DNA of 64,000 nt from Deltaproteobacteria bacterium (lineage in GTDB: Bacteria; SAR324; JACQKK01), in NCBI GenBank assembly GCA_029858505.1, contig JAOUEW010000001.1, positions 620,001 through 684,000 on the forward strand. Direction: 5' to 3'. Of the stretch, positions 60,386 through 64,000 are shown piece after piece (the first letter of the stretch is position 1; every line of letters begins with the position of its first letter). Both the position numbers and the translations under genes were made by a program. The notes under the pieces are model-generated. The model did not search any database and was not told the DNA's origin. It worked only from the letters and a program-made list of their open reading frames with translations.

Positions 60386-62707
60386 TTATCCCGTCAGTTC
60401 GATGAAAAGTTGAGGCAGCCGTTCGGGAAGCCGCTCTACCCTCTCTACAATGGTGTAGCCGTTGGGGCCAAAAATGCGTTCCACATAACGGCCCGCGTTA
60501 GGGTCTAGGGTCAGGCAAAACGTGTGGATGCCCTGGGTGTGCAGTTCTTCCACGGATTTTTTCGCGTCATGGCGCAAATATTGGGGGTCCCGCTCATCCA
60601 CGTCCGCCGGTTCGCCGTCGGTTACCAACAACAGCAACTTGCGCTTCTGGGGCTGATGCAGCAAATGATGTCCGCCATGGCGCAGGGCGGCGCCCATCCG
60701 GGTGGAGTAACCGCCCTTCAATCCGGCCAGCCGACCTTTGGCGTCATCGTCAAAGCGGCCCTCAAAGTCTTTCACCCTGTAATACTTTACGTCGTGGCGG
60801 CCATCTGAGCAAAATCCATGGATGGCGTAAGGGTCGCCGATGTTGCCCACGGCCGTGGCCAGCAAAGCCGCCGCTTCGCGGGTCAGCCCGATCACCGTGT
60901 TGTCCGTGCCGCTCACCTGCCCATTGGTCGATTCCGACAGGTCCAACAGAATCAGCACCGCCAGGTCCCGGTGCTTGACCACATAGCGCATGGTGACGCG
61001 CGGGTCGTAGTCTAGCCCCAGCCGCAGGTTCACCATGGTGTCTATGGCGGCGTTGAGGTCCAGTTCGTCTCCATCTTCTAGTTTGCGTTCGCGCATGACC
61101 CCTTGCGGGCGTAGCCGCTCCACAATCTGCCGCAACCGATTGGCAACCGGTTTGTGGCCGCGGATGATCTCGTCAATGGCCGCCGGGTCTTCTTTGGCCT
61201 GGCGCCTTTCATACAGGGTCACCCAGTCGGGGCGGTGTAATTGCACCTGATAATCCCACTCGTGGTAATGAAAGGGGTCGGATACGGGTTCTTGGCCATA
61301 TTTTTCGTTAAAGGTCACCCCGTCATCGTCATACAGCGTGCCGTCCAGAATCCAAACCTCCTGGGCATCATCTCCCGCGAATTCCACCTCCACCTCATTA
61401 ATGAACTCCATCAGGGAGACCCGTTTTCTCACCTGTTTTTGCCCTTTCAACAATTCCATTCCCTGCTGCCAGGAAAATTCCTCAAACTGCCAAACAAACC
61501 GGTTGTCATCCCGATAGGGCAGCCGCAGGTTTTCCAATTGGCGCAGGCTGGGCAGGGCCTTTCGCCCAATGAGCAGATGATACAACTCCATTCCCAAATT
61601 CCAGGAAAACTTATTGTCTAGCCGGTGGTTGTGGATGTCTCGGTGAAACCTTCCGGCCAAGTCATCCAGGTCGGGATCACCCGTGGGGGTGGATTCATCC
61701 AACAGGTGGAGGGCCAGTTTTTCCAGCCAAAGCTGGGCTTCATGTTCCACCCGCTCGGTTTTGGGGCTGGCGAGCAAGGCCCTCCAAATGTGCTTGAGGC
61801 CGGGCAAATCTTGGACGGCATTGTACTCCACCCGGGCGTCCTCCATCAGCCCAATCAAATAGATCTGGGCTGGATTCAGCTCTTGGGCGGAAATGGGGGC
61901 ATGGGTGTACACCACATGGGCGGCCAGATGGGCGGCCACCGCCCGGTAAACATCCAGCCCTTTCAGCCCCGCGGCGTCATCCACCGCGTCGGGCAGATGG
62001 AGCATGAATCCATCCAGATAGGGCTTAAACTCGCTGCGGTCGGCGGCGGCCGGGCGCAGCCAAAAGTCTCGCCCCCACAATACCCTCAGGTAGGCTGAAA
62101 GTTTGCGCTGATGATCCACGAACAAAACGCCTTTCCGCTCCTTTTGCAGCATGGCCTGGCTGTCGGCGGTTTGCAGGGAAAAATAGGCGGTCTGGTTTTT
62201 AAAGTCGGTGCGGTAGGCGTCTGCGCCAAAAAAGGCCCAGCGGCGCAGGCCCCCCAGGGGCAGTTTAGAGAGCAATTCATCCAGGATGGACAGCATGGGC
62301 CGCAGCCCGCGGGGGGCGCGGGCCGCCAGTTGGTGCAGAAACTGAAGATAAGCCTTGAACAAGGCCATGTCTCCCAGCCGCCGCGCCGTGGTGGGCAGGG
62401 TGGCGAAGAACAATTCAATCACTTCGCCGGAAGTCATGGAGGAAAGTTTCATGGCGGCCAGGATGGATTCCTTCACCGCATCATCGCCAATCTCTTTGGC
62501 CACCAGGGGCATTTCCTGGAGATAGGTTATCACCAAATGATTGCCCCGCCCCAGGTTCACCAGCCCCTTAGCCCCTTCCAAATAGTGTTGCAGGGCAGAC
62601 GCGCTCATCACCCGCGCGGCCTCGTGAAAGGTGCTTTCCAGCACCCCCGTGATTTCGGGATTCAGTTGTTCCAGGTATTCGCTGTACTGTTTCAGGTCAA
62701 TACTCAT
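60386..62707 (-). CDS. cbbO: CbbO, VWA-domain subunit of the RuBisCO activase
   Basis: 773 residues, full length. The C-terminal von Willebrand A domain has the MIDAS motif D-x-S-x-S as LLDLSEST near residue 586, with the Thr/Asp sites in DNTVIGLTREAA and LVTDGEPADVDERD. The large N-terminal part is helical and of CbbO/NorD type. CbbO is the adaptor that brings the CbbQ hexamer to inhibited RuBisCO so that tight-binding sugar phosphates are removed. It follows cbbQ after 62 bases. Confidence 0.95.
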   Translation of the reverse strand: MSIDLKQYSEYLEQLNPEITGVLESTFHEAARVMSASALQHYLEGAKGLVNLGRGNHLVITYLQEMPLVAKEIGDDAVKESILAAMKLSSMTSGEVIELFFATLPTTARRLGDMALFKAYLQFLHQLAARAPRGLRPMLSILDELLSKLPLGGLRRWAFFGADAYRTDFKNQTAYFSLQTADSQAMLQKERKGVLFVDHQRKLSAYLRVLWGRDFWLRPAAADRSEFKPYLDGFMLHLPDAVDDAAGLKGLDVYRAVAAHLAAHVVYTHAPISAQELNPAQIYLIGLMEDARVEYNAVQDLPGLKHIWRALLASPKTERVEHEAQLWLEKLALHLLDESTPTGDPDLDDLAGRFHRDIHNHRLDNKFSWNLGMELYHLLIGRKALPSLRQLENLRLPYRDDNRFVWQFEEFSWQQGMELLKGQKQVRKRVSLMEFINEVEVEFAGDDAQEVWILDGTLYDDDGVTFNEKYGQEPVSDPFHYHEWDYQVQLHRPDWVTLYERRQAKEDPAAIDEIIRGHKPVANRLRQIVERLRPQGVMRERKLEDGDELDLNAAIDTMVNLRLGLDYDPRVTMRYVVKHRDLAVLILLDLSESTNGQVSGTDNTVIGLTREAAALLATAVGNIGDPYAIHGFCSDGRHDVKYYRVKDFEGRFDDDAKGRLAGLKGGYSTRMGAALRHGGHHLLHQPQKRKLLLLVTDGEPADVDERDPQYLRHDAKKSVEELHTQGIHTFCLTLDPNAGRYVERIFGPNGYTIVERVERLPERLPQLFIELTG

Positions 62708-62769
62708 GGCCCGCTCCTAACAAGGCTGGGAAGATCCGGAGCCGTGGCGGTGCTTTCTTGGGCTGTCAC

Positions 62770-63576
62770 TCAGCCAAAAAAAGTGTTCACCGCCGCGTCC
62801 AAGGCGTCGCGCATGTCTGGATCGTCGGTTAGCGGACGCACCAGGGCAATCTGGCAGGCATCTACGGGGGGGATGCCCTTGCCTATCAGGGTAGCGGCAT
62901 ACACCAGCAGCCGGGTAGAAATACCCTCATCCAGGCCGTGGCCCTTCAGATGGCGTGAGCGGGCCGCCACCTGCACCAGTTTTTCGGCTACCTGGGGGTT
63001 GACTCCCCCTTCATGGGTGACGATTTCAGTCTCGATGGCGGGTTCTGGGTAATCAAAATCCAAGGCGCCAAACCGTTGCTTGGTAGACTGCTTCAAGTCC
63101 TTCATCAAAGACTGATAGCCGGGGTTATAGGAAATCACCAGTTGGAAGTCGGGATGGGCTTCCAGCAGTTCTCCTTTTTTGTCCAAAGGTAAAAGGCGGC
63201 GGTGGTCGGTAAGGGGGTGGATCACCACCGTGGTGTCCTGGCGGGCCTCTACGACTTCATCTAAGTAACAGATGGCGCCCAGCCGCGCTGCGGTGGTTAG
63301 GGGGCCGTCTTGCCAGCGGGTGCCGTCCCGGTCCAACAAAAAGCGGCCGATCAAGTCGGCGGCGGTCATGTCTTCGTTACAGGCCACGGTAATCAATGGT
63401 TTTTTCAGTTTCCAGGCCATGTATTCTACAAAGCGGCTTTTGCCGCAGCCCGTGGGGCCTTTCAGCATCATGGGCAGGCGGGCCTCGTAGGCAGCCTCAA
63501 ACTGCACCACTTCTTTGTCCACGGCTTTGTAGTAGGGTTCGTTTTTGATGTGGAATGGTTTGTCCATGGGGCTCAT
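62770..63576 (-). CDS. cbbQ: CbbQ, MoxR-type AAA+ ATPase of the RuBisCO activase
   Basis: 268 residues. Walker A GPTGCGKS (40-47), a sensor/pore segment [15 protein letters not shown], and Walker [12 protein letters not shown]. Later [17 protein letters not shown] and [10 protein letters not shown] are characteristic of CbbQ/NorQ. It forms a hexamer that with CbbO reactivates RuBisCO using ATP. The gene lies between cbbS and cbbO in the order usual for form IA operons. Confidence 0.96.
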   Translation of the reverse strand: MSPMDKPFHIKNEPYYKAVDKEVVQFEAAYEARLPMMLKGPTGCGKSRFVEYMAWKLKKPLITVACNEDMTAADLIGRFLLDRDGTRWQDGPLTTAARLGAICYLDEVVEARQDTTVVIHPLTDHRRLLPLDKKGELLEAHPDFQLVISYNPGYQSLMKDLKQSTKQRFGALDFDYPEPAIETEIVTHEGGVNPQVAEKLVQVAARSRHLKGHGLDEGISTRLLVYAATLIGKGIPPVDACQIALVRPLTDDPDMRDALDAAVNTFFG

Positions 63577-63654
63577 GTCGGTATTCTCTCGCCAAACAGG
63601 TGGCTGGGGTAAAAGAGCGGTATGTCCACTCTTTCCCCCAGCTTCCTGGGTGAA

Positions 63655-63672
63655 CCCCGCCCAAAGGCGGGG
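63655..63672 (-). terminator. Intercistronic hairpin between cbbS and cbbQ
   Basis: On the minus strand: CCCCGCC, loop TTTG, GGCGGGG, a perfect 7-bp GC stem with no U-tract, 24 bases after the cbbS stop. Such stems after cbbLS can protect the abundant upstream mRNA from 3' decay and reduce read-through to cbbQO. It is not a full intrinsic terminator. Confidence 0.5.
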
Positions 63673-63695
63673 GGCTGATGCGGGTTAGGCAGCCA

Positions 63696-64000
63696 TTAGG
63701 CTTTCGGCCGGAAAATCAACATGGCCGTGCCTTGGGTCTGCCGAACGTTGTCGTAACCGATCAGTTTGACCAAATGCCCGGGGTTGGCCTTCCGGCAAGC
63801 CTCGGCTTCATTTAAAATGCGGTCAATGTCGGTTTCGCCAAACATAGGCAGCTTCCACATGTACCAGTAGTGCTTCATGGCGTTTTCCGGCTCGCTGTGC
63901 TCAATGGCCGGGTTCCAGCCTTTATCCACGATATACTGCACCTGGCGGCGCAGCACATCGCCACTCATTGGCGGTAAGTAGGAAAAGGTCTCAAAGCGCC
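63696..64000 (-). CDS. cbbS: RuBisCO small subunit, form IA (5' end lies outside the window)
   Basis: The frame stays open past the internal ATG at 63968 to the window edge. The codons there read [10 protein letters not shown] before [14 protein letters not shown], exactly the form IA small-subunit sequence, so the ATG is not the start. At least 100 residues of about 115 are seen. Landmarks: [48 protein letters not shown] and [11 protein letters not shown]. It completes the L8S8 carbon-fixing enzyme; cbbL should lie just beyond base 64000. First gene seen of cbb(L)S-Q-O. Confidence 0.96.
   Translation of the reverse strand, partial: RFETFSYLPPMSGDVLRRQVQYIVDKGWNPAIEHSEPENAMKHYWYMWKLPMFGETDIDRILNEAEACRKANPGHLVKLIGYDNVRQTQGTAMLIFRPKA

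Noticed and set aside
63969-64000. Taking the ATG at 63968 as the start of cbbS
   Set aside because: The codons before it read [10 protein letters not shown], which belongs to the form IA small subunit, so the gene continues beyond the window.

Overview
The window reads as chromosomal DNA of a GC-rich, Gram-negative, autotrophic proteobacterium. It carries a form IA RuBisCO small subunit with CbbQ and CbbO, LpxD and an LpxL-like acyltransferase (lipid A), a LolA-like carrier, outer-membrane barrels and an NtrY/NtrX pair. NtrYX and form IA RuBisCO fit an alphaproteobacterium-like or deep-branching proteobacterial lineage. No gene here fixes the genus, and that placement is inference.

Layout. 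1-7.4 kb: hemL (cut by the window edge), a porin-like barrel, hpf, leuB, an MBL hydrolase and a penicillin-acylase homologue, all on the minus strand. 7.6-16.7 kb: tRNA-Val, a PilZ protein, an aminotransferase, tRNA-Leu, then an accessory stretch with a 1,027-residue CHAT-like/STAND ATPase/helical-repeat protein, an AT-rich Cys/His protein and a solitary HigA-type regulator. 16.8-24.2 kb: lpxD, metH, and a TetR gene with a very strong promoter and a start codon at the predicted +1, coupled to an Lnt-like nitrilase-fold protein. 24.3-28.3 kb: four consecutive secreted small barrels (two are recent duplicates), then a duplicated pair of three-helix membrane proteins. 28.4-30.6 kb and 44.5-46.7 kb: two Rhs C-terminal cassettes, each made of core tip, toxin, AT-rich candidate immunity gene and a decayed second core. 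30.7-44.4 kb: a degenerate P-loop kinase-like protein, a second solitary HigA, a predicted di-iron protein coupled to bioA, DUF4145, an oxidoreductase, Smr, a tandem CDP-alcohol phosphatidyltransferase, TerB-like, argD, a CDF metal transporter, SixA-like, a candidate 6S-like RNA and a DEAD-box helicase. 46.7-52.6 kb: a sterol-desaturase-family protein, the rsmE/ntrX/ntrY operon and tRNA-Arg. 52.7-59.8 kb: GNAT, a lipoprotein polysaccharide deacetylase, ilvA, serA, a LolA-like protein, an acyl carrier protein and an acyltransferase. 60-64 kb: cbbS-cbbQ-cbbO plus an unrecognised 117-residue ORF.

Most of the window is ordinary metabolism: haem, leucine/isoleucine, serine, arginine, biotin and methionine synthesis, lipid A, and carbon fixation. 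The accessory content lies in the AT-rich genes (15.5, 28.6, 34.1 and 44.7 kb), the Rhs cassettes, and a GC-rich palindromic repeat family scattered between genes and at the truncated 5' ends of both Rhs cassettes.

The best candidates for something new are four. First, the paired Rhs tip arrays; one toxin carries a complete M15-type zinc-peptidase motif and is paired with an exported immunity candidate. Second, the CHAT-STAND-repeat protein, whose protease dyad appears lost. Third, the di-iron protein overlapping bioA. Fourth, the CDP-alcohol phosphatidyltransferase tandem fusion. All functions are read from sequence only; no database search was run.
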